In this document: piece after piece, positions 1-7,757 of the stretch
Layout: every line of letters starts with the position of its first letter
How positions within the stretch are numbered: position 1 is the first letter of the stretch
Source: an uncultured Oscillospiraceae bacterium
GTDB lineage: Bacteria; Bacillota_A; Clostridia; Oscillospirales; Acutalibacteraceae
Assembly: GCA_910587995.1 (NCBI GenBank)
Contig: CAJUNS010000002.1
Coordinates: 107,262 to 149,615, forward strand
Direction: 5' to 3'
DNA length: 42,354 nucleotides
Position numbers and translations under genes: made by a program
Notes under the pieces: generated by a model
Seen by the model: the letters and a program-made list of their open reading frames with translations, nothing else
Databases searched by the model: none
What the model was told of the DNA's origin: nothing

Positions 1-75
1 GGCAAAGCCAAGTATGACGTTGGCAAAGCCAAGTATGACGTTGGCAAAGCCAAGTATGACGTTGGCAAAGCCAAG
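1..75. repeat. 21-bp tandem repeat, about 3.6 copies
   Basis: The unit GGCAAAGCCAAGTATGACGTT is repeated without a mismatch at 1-21, 22-42 and 43-63, with a partial fourth copy from 64. The array probably continues beyond the window edge. Each unit junction contains TTGGC-AAA-GCCAA, a 5-bp inverted repeat, so the array can form a row of small hairpins. It abuts the stop codon of the uracil permease gene at 76-78. Confidence 0.95.
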
Positions 76-1488
76 TCACCGCCCTTTGCGCTCGGGCACA
101 ATCTCTTCCTTCTCCACCGTATGGGCCACCATGCCGGGCACGTCCTTGCCTTCGGGCACCACCAGGTTCAAAATAATGCCCACAATAATGCCCAGGCCGA
201 TGTTGGAGAAGCTGAAGGTGGCGTTGCCAATGGCCGCTCCGCCAATGGCCAGCACCAGCATCACGGCGGCAATGCACAGGTTGCGGTTTTTGGTGAAGTC
301 CACATGGTTCTCCACCAGGGTCCGCAGGCCCACTGAGGCTATCATGCCATAGAGCACAATGCAGGCCCCGCCCAGCACGCAGTTGGGCACAGACTGAATG
401 ACCCCAATGGCCTTGCCCAAAAAGCTGACCCCAATGGCCACCAAAGCCGCCACCCGCAGGGAGGCTGGGTTGTAGTTGCCTGTAGCGGCCAACACAGCGG
501 TGTTCTCGCTGTAGGTGGTGTTGGGGGGCCCGCCTACAAAGCCCGCGAAAACCGTGGCCAGACCATCGCCCAGCAGCGTGCGGTGCAGGCCGGGGTTCTC
601 GGTAAACTTCTTGTTGACCACCGCCCCGTTGGCGTACACATCGCCCACATGTTCCACGCAAGTGACAATGGCAATGGGAGCGATCATGCCAATGGCGGTA
701 ATGTTAAAGGTGGGCGTCACAAAGTGGGGGGCCTGAATCCAGCCGTAATCCGCAATCACGCCGGTGTCCATCAAAGAGGCGGGGGCCAGGCCGGTTTTGG
801 TGGCCAGAAGGGCCAGCACATAGCCCGAGACCAGGGAGATGACAATGGAGGACATCTTCACCATGCCCTTGCCGCAGCTGGAAAGGAAAACCGCCAGCAG
901 GCACACCACGCCCGCCAGCACCCAGGCCCACACATAGGCGGCCATGTCATAGCCCTGGCCGAACAGGGGGAGGGCTGTGCCATCCGGGCCATACTGGGTT
1001 TGGATGTTGTTGATGGCGGAGCCGGCCAGATTCAGCCCAATGAGGGTAATGCCCACGCCCCGGACCACAGGGGGAAAGAGCTTGTCGATGAGCCCCTTGC
1101 CGAAAAGCTTGATTACCAGGGCCAGGAGCAGGTAAAACACGCCGGACACAATGATGCCGCCCATAGCCGCCGCGATCTGTTCATCCTTGGTGGCGCCAAA
1201 GCCGCTGTTGCCGATGACTCCGCACAGGGCGGAGATAAAGGCAAAGGAGCTGCCCAAAAAGGTGGGCATCCGCCCGCCGGTGCACAGGTGGAAGATGATG
1301 GTGCCGCAGCCCGCGCAGAACAGGGCCACGCCTACATCCAGGCCGGTGAGCAGGGGCACCAGAATGGTGGCGCAGCTCATGGCGAAGGCGTGCTGAAAGC
1401 CCAGGGCCAGACTTTTTTTCACCCCCAGCTTTTCATATTCCCCCGCGCAGGGGAAAAGCAGGCGGTTGAGCTTTGATAACAGTTCCAA
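76..1488 (-). CDS. uraA: Uracil permease (NCS2 nucleobase:cation symporter)
   Basis: Integral membrane transporter of the NCS2 (UraA/xanthine permease) family, about 470 residues, expected to import uracil with protons for pyrimidine salvage. The family Gln-His motif lies near residues 32-33 (LGFQHAF). The substrate-site glutamate is in CVEHVGD near residue 278, and the uracil-type loop GGPPNTTYSEN follows. Many hydrophobic segments cover the rest. I chose the TTG at 1488 because GGGAGG lies 8 bases upstream of it; a longer GTG-started frame reaches 1560 but has no ribosome binding site and lies in the leader. The gene stands alone behind its own promoter, and its 3' end abuts the 21-bp tandem repeat. 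Substrate preference for uracil over xanthine is inferred from motif similarity. Confidence 0.9.
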   Translation of the reverse strand: MELLSKLNRLLFPCAGEYEKLGVKKSLALGFQHAFAMSCATILVPLLTGLDVGVALFCAGCGTIIFHLCTGGRMPTFLGSSFAFISALCGVIGNSGFGATKDEQIAAAMGGIIVSGVFYLLLALVIKLFGKGLIDKLFPPVVRGVGITLIGLNLAGSAINNIQTQYGPDGTALPLFGQGYDMAAYVWAWVLAGVVCLLAVFLSSCGKGMVKMSSIVISLVSGYVLALLATKTGLAPASLMDTGVIADYGWIQAPHFVTPTFNITAIGMIAPIAIVTCVEHVGDVYANGAVVNKKFTENPGLHRTLLGDGLATVFAGFVGGPPNTTYSENTAVLAATGNYNPASLRVAALVAIGVSFLGKAIGVIQSVPNCVLGGACIVLYGMIASVGLRTLVENHVDFTKNRNLCIAAVMLVLAIGGAAIGNATFSFSNIGLGIIVGIILNLVVPEGKDVPGMVAHTVEKEEIVPERKGR

Positions 1489-1622
1489 TGATAAAACCTC
1501 CCTCAAATTCTCCGCGTTTGGGCAAAAAAATAGGCGGCAGACAAGTGGAACGAAAACCACCGGCCTGGACCGCGCCGCAAAGAGGCAGGGACGCGGGAGC
1601 CCAGCCCGCGCGCGTTCGGGCT

Positions 1623-1651
1623 ATTGTACCATTACCGGCAGAAAATGTCAA
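1623..1651 (-). promoter_or_regulatory. Sigma-A promoter of the uracil permease gene, with a long leader
   Basis: On the minus strand TTGACA (1646-1651) and TACAAT (1623-1628) are separated by exactly 17 bases. The predicted transcript has a leader of about 125 bases (1489-1615). It contains a CGCGGG/CCCGCG hairpin, further GC-rich inverted repeats and a run of seven T shortly before the ribosome binding site, so attenuation is possible. I found no PyrR-type box or purine riboswitch core in it. Confidence 0.85.
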
Positions 1652-1739
1652 TGGTTTGGAGAAAATTCTGAAAATTTTTTATTCTGCGGGGGAGGCTTCG
1701 GGTGTTGCGGAGGAAGCCTTCCTGTTCATAAAATTCCTG

Positions 1740-1768
1740 TTTCTTTTTTTCGCCAAACCGTGTATAAT
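1740..1768 (+). promoter_or_regulatory. Likely promoter of the GNAT gene at 1807
   Basis: A consensus -10 box TATAAT lies at 1763-1768, about 26 bases before AGGAGG (1795-1800). The -35 region (TTTCTT, 1740-1745) matches the consensus poorly, so only the -10 is well supported. Confidence 0.5.
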
Positions 1769-1806
1769 AAGACTATATTCCGAATTTTTCTCCCAGGAGG
1801 TCCAGT

Positions 1807-2250
1807 ATGGGCATTGTTCCGGTTACCGAAAACAAAAAGCGGTATCTGCCGCTTCTCCTTCTGGCGGACGAGCAGGAGGACATGATCGACCACTACCTGG
1901 ACCGGGGGCATATGTACGCCCTGGACGAAGGGGGCGTGCGCGCTGTCTGCGTGGTTACGGATGAGGGCGGCGGGGTGCTGGAACTCAAAAACCTTGCCAC
2001 CGAGCCTGCCAGCCAGCGGAAGGGCTATGGCCGGGCGCTGGTGGAATTTCTTTTGGACCACTACCGGGGCGGGTATCAGGTTTTGCGGGTGGGCACTGGC
2101 GACAGCCCCCTGACGGTTCCTTTTTATGAGAAGTGCGGATTCCGGCGGGCCTTTGTGGTAAAAGATTTTTTCACGCGGCACTATGACCACCCCATCTACG
2201 AAGCCGGAGTGCTGCTTAAAGATATGGTGTATTTGCAGCGCGAGTTTTGA
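1807..2250 (+). CDS. GNAT-family N-acetyltransferase
   Basis: 147-residue single-domain acetyltransferase of the GNAT fold, using acetyl-CoA to acetylate an unknown amine. The pyrophosphate-binding motif A is visible as QRKGYGRALVEFLL near residues 70-83, and the C-terminal PFYEKCGF motif, typical of GNAT beta6/alpha4, follows near residue 107. The ATG at 1807 sits behind AGGAGG at 1795-1800. The VanY-like gene starts 38 bases downstream on the same strand, so the two may be cotranscribed. No sequence feature reveals the substrate. Confidence 0.85.
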   Translation: MGIVPVTENKKRYLPLLLLADEQEDMIDHYLDRGHMYALDEGGVRAVCVVTDEGGGVLELKNLATEPASQRKGYGRALVEFLLDHYRGGYQVLRVGTGDSPLTVPFYEKCGFRRAFVVKDFFTRHYDHPIYEAGVLLKDMVYLQREF

Positions 2251-2288
2251 AACCGGCCGGCATACTATGCGAAACGGAGGCGGGCCCA

Positions 2289-3167
2289 TTGGCAAAGAGA
2301 AGAAAAAAACAATATTCCATCGGCAATTCCAGCCGGGGCCAGCTGGGGCTAGGGCGGCGGAGCATGTTTGTCTCGCAGGAAAAACAGGCCCAGCACCAGG
2401 CCGCCCGGCGGCTGAAAGTCTGGTCCCGGGTGGTGGCGTCCATCCTGATTGTGGGGCTGCTGGGCATGGCGGGGGTGTTCGCCTGGTTTGTTATTGTCCC
2501 TTACCTGCACCAGGAGATCGTCAAGCCGGTTTCCGGCGTACCCGGTTCGCCGGGAGCTACGGCGGAGCCACTGCCAGAGTACGACAGCCTGGGCCTGCCG
2601 GAGTATGGCAATGAGGTGAGCCTGTTTACCATCAACCAAAGCTCCCCTGTCACGGCCGATTATAAACCGGAAAGCTTGGTGAGTGTGGAAAACATCCAGG
2701 TGGATGACCGCATTGTGGACGCCCTGCGGCAATTGACCTCCGCCGCCAAAGACGAAGGGGTGGTGCTCGTCTTCGCCGAAGGCTTTGTGTCTTACGAGGA
2801 GCAGGAGCGCCGCTATAATCAGCGGGTGGATGAGCTTCGGGAAGATGGCACCCGAACCGTGGTGATGGCCAAAACCGTAGCCCGGGCCACAACGCCTATG
2901 GCGGGGGAAAGCGACTTTCAGACAGGCATGTGCCTGCGGCTGGTGGGGGACCCGGCCACGTTCCCTCAGTCCAAAAACTACTCCTGGTTAAAAACCAACA
3001 TGGGCCGGTACGGTTTTGTGTTCCGCTACCCAGAGGGGAAGAAGGACTACACCGGCGTGACCCCAGACCTTACGGTGCTGCGGTATGTGGGCGGCAAAAA
3101 TGCGGCGGCCATGCAGCAGCGCTCCATGTGTCTGGAAGAGTACCGGAGCAATTTGGAGCTGGATTAA
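2289..3167 (+). CDS. Membrane-anchored VanY-like (M15B) protein lacking zinc ligands
   Basis: 292 residues: a short basic cytoplasmic start (MAKRRKKQYS), one transmembrane helix near residues 48-73, and an extracellular region ending in a VanY/M15B D,D-carboxypeptidase fold. The fold is recognised from WLKTNMGRYGFVFRYP, the following TG, LRYVG and the final LEEY. In active members the SEHQTG and AVD segments and the WHxRYVG motif supply His, Asp and His zinc ligands. Here these read SDFQTGMCLRL (F210, R217) and DLTVLRYVG (D260, V263), so all three ligands are gone and the catalytic Glu is Asp. I predict a non-catalytic peptidoglycan-binding or regulatory protein. TTG at 2289 was chosen because GGAGG (2276-2280) lies 8 bases before it; an in-frame TTG at 2247 has no such site. 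Confidence 0.8.
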   Translation: MAKRRKKQYSIGNSSRGQLGLGRRSMFVSQEKQAQHQAARRLKVWSRVVASILIVGLLGMAGVFAWFVIVPYLHQEIVKPVSGVPGSPGATAEPLPEYDSLGLPEYGNEVSLFTINQSSPVTADYKPESLVSVENIQVDDRIVDALRQLTSAAKDEGVVLVFAEGFVSYEEQERRYNQRVDELREDGTRTVVMAKTVARATTPMAGESDFQTGMCLRLVGDPATFPQSKNYSWLKTNMGRYGFVFRYPEGKKDYTGVTPDLTVLRYVGGKNAAAMQQRSMCLEEYRSNLELD

Positions 3168-3211
3168 AAAGAACCCAGCGCGGGTTTTCTTTCCTGCGCT
3201 GGGTTTTTTTT
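3165..3211. terminator. Bidirectional rho-independent terminator
   Basis: AACCCAGCGC (3172-3181) pairs with GCGCTGGGTT (3196-3205). A T-run follows on the plus strand, and an A-run precedes the stem, giving T residues on the minus strand. It sits between the convergent VanY-like and mutS2 genes and can serve both. Confidence 0.9.
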
Positions 3212-3249
3212 ATATTTCGGGCTGTGGGTTTAATAGGGCTGTGCCGGGG

Positions 3250-5601
3250 CTATTTCATCTCGACTACGGTTACGCCGCTCTCGCCCTCGCCAAAGGCCCC
3301 CAGCCGGAATTTCTTCACCTGGGGGCAGCGCCGCAGATGCTGCTGGACCGCGGCCCGCAGCACGCCGGTGCCCTTGCCGTGGATGATGGTTACCAGCTGC
3401 AGGTTCATCCGGGCGGCCCGGTCCAGGAAAGCGTCCACTTCCATCAGGGCCTCGTCGCTGTTCATGCCCCGCAGATCCAGGCTGGAGGAGGCGTCTGGGG
3501 CGGAAACGCTTTTGGTCACGGAACGCCCCTTGGGCTTTTCGGGCCGCTGCTCGCCCAGCAGCCGCAGATTTTCCACCGGCACGCGGGTTTTGATGATGCC
3601 TGCCTGGACGAACACCTGCCCGTCCCGGGGCGCCTCCAGTACCGTGGCTTTTTTGTCGATGTCATAAATCAGCACGCTGTCGCCGGGTTTAAGCTCCCGG
3701 GGCAGCTGATAGTCCTGGGTGCGCTGCTGGCGCACCGGGTCGGCGGCGTTTTCCATCTCCCGCATGCCAGACCGCAGCCGGGCCTTCTGCTCGGCGGAAA
3801 GGGCCTTGTTTTGGGAGCGCCGGGCCTCGTCCAGCTCGTTAAGGAGCGCGTCGGCCTGACGGCGGGTTTTTTGCACAATGTTTGCCGCCTCCTGGCGGGC
3901 CTGCTCCAGCTCCCGGCGGGCCTGGCTGTTGGCCTCGGCCTGCTTGGCCTGAGCCTCCCGCACGCTCTCCCGGGCTTTGTCCGCGGCCCGGCGGGCCACG
4001 GCCAGCTCGTCCTCCAGTTTCCGGCGGTCCTCTTCCAAGCGGCCCACCACCTGCTCAAACACGGAATTTTCCCGGGAAATCAGCTCCCCGGCCCGGTCCA
4101 CGATGCGGTCCTCCAAGCCCAGCCGCCGGGAAATGGCAAAGGCGTTGGACTTGCCCGGTACGCCGATCAGCAGCCGGTAGGTGGGCCGCAGGCTCTGCAC
4201 ATCGAACTCACAGCAGCCGTTTTCCACACCGGCGGTTTGCAGGGCATAGGCTTTCAGCTCCGCATAGTGGGTGGTGCAGGCCAGCCGCACTCCGGCGGAG
4301 CGCAGCTCTTCAATGATGGCGGTGGCCAGAGCCGCGCCCTCCACCGGGTCGGTGCCCGCGCCCAGCTCGTCCAAAAGTACCAGGCTCCGGCCGTTGGCCA
4401 CGCCCAAGATGCTGATGATATTGGTCATGTGGGCCGAGAAGGTAGAAAGGCTCTGCTCAATGCTCTGCTCATCGCCGATGTCCGCCAAAATGTAGGTAAA
4501 CACCGAAATCTGGCTTCCCTCAGCGGCGGGAATCATCAGCCCGCACATGGCCATCAAAGTCAGCAGGCCGGTGGTCTTCAGGGCCACGGTTTTGCCGCCG
4601 GTGTTGGGGCCGGTGATGATCAGCGAGTCAAAGTCCCTGCCCAGGCTGATGTCCGTGGGCACCACCTTTTCTTTGTCAATCAGGGGATGCCGGGCCGCGT
4701 GGAGCAGGATAACGCCATCCTCGGTGAGCTTGGGAGTGGCGGCCTTCATCCGGTAGGCCACCTGGGCCTTGGCGAAAATCAGGTTCAGCTCCACCGCGTA
4801 GTGGAAGCTCTGGATGATGGATTCCGCGAACTCTCCGGCCTCGGCGGAAAGCTCCCGCAGAATGCGGTTAATCTCTTCCAGCTCCTGAGATTGCAGGACC
4901 CGGATTTCGTTATTGGCCTCCACCACGCTCATGGGTTCAATAAACACCGTGGCGCCGCTGGCGGAGGTGTCGTGGACCAGCCCTGGCACCTCCCCCCGGT
5001 ACTCGGCCTTTACAGGCACCACATAGCGCCCGCCCCGCTGGGTGATGATGCTCTCCTGCAAATGCTTTTGATGGGCAGAGGAACGCACCAGCTTTTCCAG
5101 CTGATCTCTGGCCCGGGCAGAGGCGTTGCGGATTTTCCGCCGGATGCTGGCCAAAGCGGGGGAGGCGGCGTCGGCCATCTCTTCCTCGCTGAGGATGCAG
5201 GTGAATATTTTTTCCTCTAAGTATTTGTTGGGAGCCAGCTGCTCAAAGCGGGCGCTGAGAGCAGTTTTCATGCCCGCGGATTTGTCGTGCCAGCTTTGCA
5301 GGGCCCGCAGGGCCCGCAGGGTTCCGGCCACGTCCAGCAGCTCCCGCATGCCCAGCCCGCCGCCGGCTTGAGCCCGGCGCAGGGCGTTGCTCACGTTTTT
5401 TAGGCCGTTGAAGCTAGGTCCGCCGAACTTGGCCATTAGCACAAAGGCTGCGTCGGTCTCTTCCAGCAGAAAGCGGGCCTCCCCGGCGGTGTGGACAGGC
5501 CGGATGGCGCGGGCCAGCTCCGCCGCGTCCTCGCAGGTGGTCTCAGCGGCCACCAGCTCCAAGATCTTATCCAGTTCCAGGGCTTTGTAATTCTTGTCCA
5601 T
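3250..5601 (-). CDS. mutS2: MutS2 ATPase/endonuclease
   Basis: 783 residues, the usual MutS2 length. It has the MutS core and clamp regions, then a Walker A GPNTGGKT near residue 330 and a Walker B/signature DELGAGTDP near residue 412. A long charged coiled coil (about 520-640) follows, then a small beta domain (LKPGDSVLIY) and a C-terminal Smr nuclease domain with DLRGMNSDEA and IIHGKGTGVLR. In Firmicutes MutS2 acts on collided ribosomes (RqcU role) and was earlier linked to suppression of recombination. The ATG at 5601 (MDKNYKALEL) follows AAGGAG at close spacing; a longer frame to 5640 adds residues not typical of the family. The gene is monocistronic, convergent with the VanY-like gene. 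Confidence 0.95.
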   Translation of the reverse strand: MDKNYKALELDKILELVAAETTCEDAAELARAIRPVHTAGEARFLLEETDAAFVLMAKFGGPSFNGLKNVSNALRRAQAGGGLGMRELLDVAGTLRALRALQSWHDKSAGMKTALSARFEQLAPNKYLEEKIFTCILSEEEMADAASPALASIRRKIRNASARARDQLEKLVRSSAHQKHLQESIITQRGGRYVVPVKAEYRGEVPGLVHDTSASGATVFIEPMSVVEANNEIRVLQSQELEEINRILRELSAEAGEFAESIIQSFHYAVELNLIFAKAQVAYRMKAATPKLTEDGVILLHAARHPLIDKEKVVPTDISLGRDFDSLIITGPNTGGKTVALKTTGLLTLMAMCGLMIPAAEGSQISVFTYILADIGDEQSIEQSLSTFSAHMTNIISILGVANGRSLVLLDELGAGTDPVEGAALATAIIEELRSAGVRLACTTHYAELKAYALQTAGVENGCCEFDVQSLRPTYRLLIGVPGKSNAFAISRRLGLEDRIVDRAGELISRENSVFEQVVGRLEEDRRKLEDELAVARRAADKARESVREAQAKQAEANSQARRELEQARQEAANIVQKTRRQADALLNELDEARRSQNKALSAEQKARLRSGMREMENAADPVRQQRTQDYQLPRELKPGDSVLIYDIDKKATVLEAPRDGQVFVQAGIIKTRVPVENLRLLGEQRPEKPKGRSVTKSVSAPDASSSLDLRGMNSDEALMEVDAFLDRAARMNLQLVTIIHGKGTGVLRAAVQQHLRRCPQVKKFRLGAFGEGESGVTVVEMK

Positions 5602-5651
5602 AGGACTCCTTTCCATATATATGTCAAAAGAAATGAGCATGGCCTCTGGCG

Positions 5652-5685
5652 CTTAAGGGACTTTCTTATAAGAAAGTCCCTTAAG
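5652..5685. repeat. Perfect 34-bp palindrome
   Basis: CTTAAGGGACTTTCTTA followed by its exact reverse complement, with no loop or mismatch. It overlaps the start of the first 127-bp repeat copy. A related element (15-bp arms) with a similar flanking tail lies near the right end of the window at 42197-42250 in the opposite orientation, so this is a dispersed family. Confidence 0.95.
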
Positions 5686-6063
5686 AATCTTCAAAGAATT
5701 TTTCCACGCTATGCTGGGTGGTATTTTTTAGGTTGGGGATCGGCTTGAAGAGCCGGGTAGGCGAAAAGCCGATACAGCGGGGAGGAATCTTTGCTTATGA
5801 GAATTCCCCAAGAATCTTCAAAGAATTTTTCCACGTCATGCTGGGTGGTATTGTTTAGGTTAGGGATCGGTTTGAGGAGCCGGTTAGGCGAAAAACCAGC
5901 ACGGCGGGGATGAATATTTGCTTATGAGAATTCCCCAAGAATCTTCAAAGAATTTTTTCACGTCATGCTGGGTGGTATTGTTTAGGTTAGGGATCGATTT
6001 GAGGAGCCGGTTAGGCGAAAAGCCAGCGTAACGGGGGTGAATATTTGCTTATGGGAGTGTGTC
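5683..6063. repeat. Three tandem copies of a 127-bp repeat
   Basis: Copies lie at 5683-5809, 5810-5936 and 5937-6063, each beginning AAGAATCTTCAAAGAA. Copies 2 and 3 are the most alike. Each carries a potential stem of about 8 bp enclosing GCC(N5)GGC. In copy 1 the outer arms are ATCGGCTT/AAGCCGAT; in copy 2 the corresponding inner pairs read GGTTT/AAACC, a paired change that keeps the stem. The end of copy 3 contains the TAA stop of tadA (6049-6051). This block, with the palindrome, fills the whole gap between mutS2 and tadA; I see no gene in it. Confidence 0.9.
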
Positions 6064-6552
6064 CCCCATGCCAGCACCCGGCTTGGGAAGCCGCAGCGAT
6101 TGAAAAAACTGGCGCATAAGCGCACGGCATTGGTCCTCCATGCAGCCCCGGTACAGCTCCACTTGGTGGGCGCCAGGCAGATGTGTCACGTCTGCCGCCG
6201 AGCCGCAGCAGCCTGCCGCCGGGTCGTCCAGGCCGTAAATAATCCGTTGAATCCGGGCGTTTACCGCCGCTCCGGCGCACATAGGGCAGGGCTCTAAGGT
6301 GACGTAGAGCTGGCACCCGGACAGCCGCCAGCCGCCCAGGGTCTGGCAGGCCCGGCCAATGGCCTCCACCTCCGCGTGGGCCAGGGCGCTTCCAGCGGCC
6401 TCCCGGCGGTTGCGGCCCTCGCCGATTATGACGCCATCCCGCACCACCACGGCCCCCACAGGGACCTCTCCGGCCTCCGCGGCCTCCCGGGCCAGTTCCA
6501 GAGCCCGGAGCATGGGGACCCGCTGGGGCAGAAAGGCCAGCCCGCCGCTCAC
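6049..6552 (-). CDS. tadA: tRNA-specific adenosine deaminase TadA
   Basis: 167-residue zinc deaminase that converts the wobble adenosine A34 of tRNA-Arg to inosine. The active site is complete: HAE at residues 59-61 (zinc His, catalytic Glu) and PCPMC at 88-92 (two zinc Cys), with GEVPVGAVVV before them. The GTG start at 6552 overlaps the stop of the upstream protease gene by four bases (GTGA), so translation is probably coupled. An internal ATG at residue 14 is a possible alternative start but has only a weak ribosome binding site. It is the last gene of the htpG-protease-tadA transcription unit, and its stop codon lies in the third 127-bp repeat, which may have altered its last few residues. 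Confidence 0.93.
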   Translation of the reverse strand: MSGGLAFLPQRVPMLRALELAREAAEAGEVPVGAVVVRDGVIIGEGRNRREAAGSALAHAEVEAIGRACQTLGGWRLSGCQLYVTLEPCPMCAGAAVNARIQRIIYGLDDPAAGCCGSAADVTHLPGAHQVELYRGCMEDQCRALMRQFFQSLRLPKPGAGMGDTLP

Positions 6553-7733
6553 AGGAACAGCATGGCGGCGCCGATGAACGTCATGCCCACCACGCCCCAG
6601 AACATAGGGGCTTTCACCATGCAGCCAATGGCCTCCCCTGGGCCTAAAGCGGGCCGGGCCTCCACCACCATGTCCGGCTCCCGGCGGCCAAAGACCTTTT
6701 GGCGGCGGAAGATCAGCAGCAGCACCAGGGAAAGCATCCCCAGACCAATGAGCCCCAGAGGCAGCACGTCCAGCAGCAGCGCGGCGGTTTGGGAGGGAAA
6801 CAGCAGGTTCGCGTTGCTGAGAACCACGGAAAGGGCGTTGTTCAAGGCATGCACCGCCACTGTGAGCCAGAGATTGTTGGTTTTAGCATAAAGGAAGCCC
6901 ATAACCAGTCCGGCCAGAGAGGCGAACACCACCGAGGAGGGGGTCATGTGGGCCATGCCGAACAGCAGCCCGGAGGCCGCCACCGCAAAGCCCGTACCGT
7001 ACCGCCGCAGGCCGGAAAGCAGAGCCCCCCGAAAGGCAAACTCCTCCAGCACAGGCACCAGCACCGCCACCCCGGCCAGCTCCAGCCAGAAGCCCTCCAT
7101 GCTGGAGATCTGCGGCGCGGCGGCGGAAGCGCTGGAAGCGCCCAGAGATTCCAGCAGCACCTCTATGGCGTAAGCCGGGTAGTCCGCCAGCAGGCACAGG
7201 CCCAAGCTGGCAAAGACCAGAAGCAGGCCCGTGAAAAAGCCGGTCTTTTCAAAGCGCAGGTAGCGGGACCAGTCCTTTTTGCCTACCAGCATGTAGACAA
7301 AAAAGGGCAGGGCGGTGCTTAGGGGAGACATGGCCAGGACGAACCAGGTATAGGCCAGCTCGTCCGTATAAAGCAGGGTAGAACCCATAACCGCCGAAAC
7401 CCCCATTACGGCCAGCTGGATGCCCACGGACAGGAGGGCCTGCAGCAAAATCAGCAGGGACATCAGGTTTACCGCCCGGCGGCCGCCGGACTTCCGGGGG
7501 TCCTTTTGCGGGGCGGCGGAAAACCGGGGACCCGCGGGCGGCGCCGGGACATAGGGCACATAAAGGGCTCCGGCGGGAGCCGCCGGGTATCCGGCCCCAT
7601 GGGGAGGGTACCCGCCATACCCCACAGGCTGCGGAGGATAGGGCTGGGGAGCCGTTCCCGGGGCCGGTTGCACCGGCTGGAGGGGATAGGGAGGCGGGCT
7701 GTAAAAAGCGGGGTTATAGACAGGTTGATTCAT
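6549..7733 (-). CDS. CPBP-family (CAAX-type) intramembrane metalloprotease with Pro/Tyr-rich N-terminus
   Basis: 394 residues. The first 80 or so form a low-complexity Pro/Tyr/Gly-rich cytoplasmic tail (repeated PPYP, YPPQP and GYGGYPP patterns). About eight hydrophobic segments follow, holding the CPBP motifs EEFAFRG, FGMAH and HALNN, which place the glutamates and histidines of a glutamate-type metalloprotease in the membrane. Bacterial members include bacteriocin-immunity and membrane-stress proteases; the substrate here is unknown. The ATG at 7733 follows a GGGAG site and lies 24 bases after htpG, so it is read from the htpG promoter, and its stop overlaps the tadA start. The Pro-rich tail is an extra relative to minimal CPBP proteins and may be a docking segment. 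Confidence 0.88.
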   Translation of the reverse strand: MNQPVYNPAFYSPPPYPLQPVQPAPGTAPQPYPPQPVGYGGYPPHGAGYPAAPAGALYVPYVPAPPAGPRFSAAPQKDPRKSGGRRAVNLMSLLILLQALLSVGIQLAVMGVSAVMGSTLLYTDELAYTWFVLAMSPLSTALPFFVYMLVGKKDWSRYLRFEKTGFFTGLLLVFASLGLCLLADYPAYAIEVLLESLGASSASAAAPQISSMEGFWLELAGVAVLVPVLEEFAFRGALLSGLRRYGTGFAVAASGLLFGMAHMTPSSVVFASLAGLVMGFLYAKTNNLWLTVAVHALNNALSVVLSNANLLFPSQTAALLLDVLPLGLIGLGMLSLVLLLIFRRQKVFGRREPDMVVEARPALGPGEAIGCMVKAPMFWGVVGMTFIGAAMLFL

Positions 7734-7757
7734 TCTTGTTCTCCCAAATAGGATGAT

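Noticed and set aside
583..1476. 297-codon open frame antisense to uraA
   Set aside because: Gln/His/Gly-rich translation typical of reversed membrane-protein codons; no ribosome binding site.
1489..1622. PyrR attenuator or purine riboswitch before uraA
   Set aside because: I searched the leader for the PyrR-binding consensus and for the purine riboswitch core and found neither; GGTCCAGGCCGG is only a partial resemblance.
3085..5220. 711-codon open frame antisense to mutS2
   Set aside because: It starts inside the VanY-like gene, crosses the bidirectional terminator and has a low-complexity composition; MutS2 on the other strand explains the region fully.
5609..5635. TTGACATATATAT near the mutS2 start as a promoter
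   Set aside because: A -35 here would place the -10 inside the ribosome binding site and coding region; no matching upstream box makes TATATA a credible -10.
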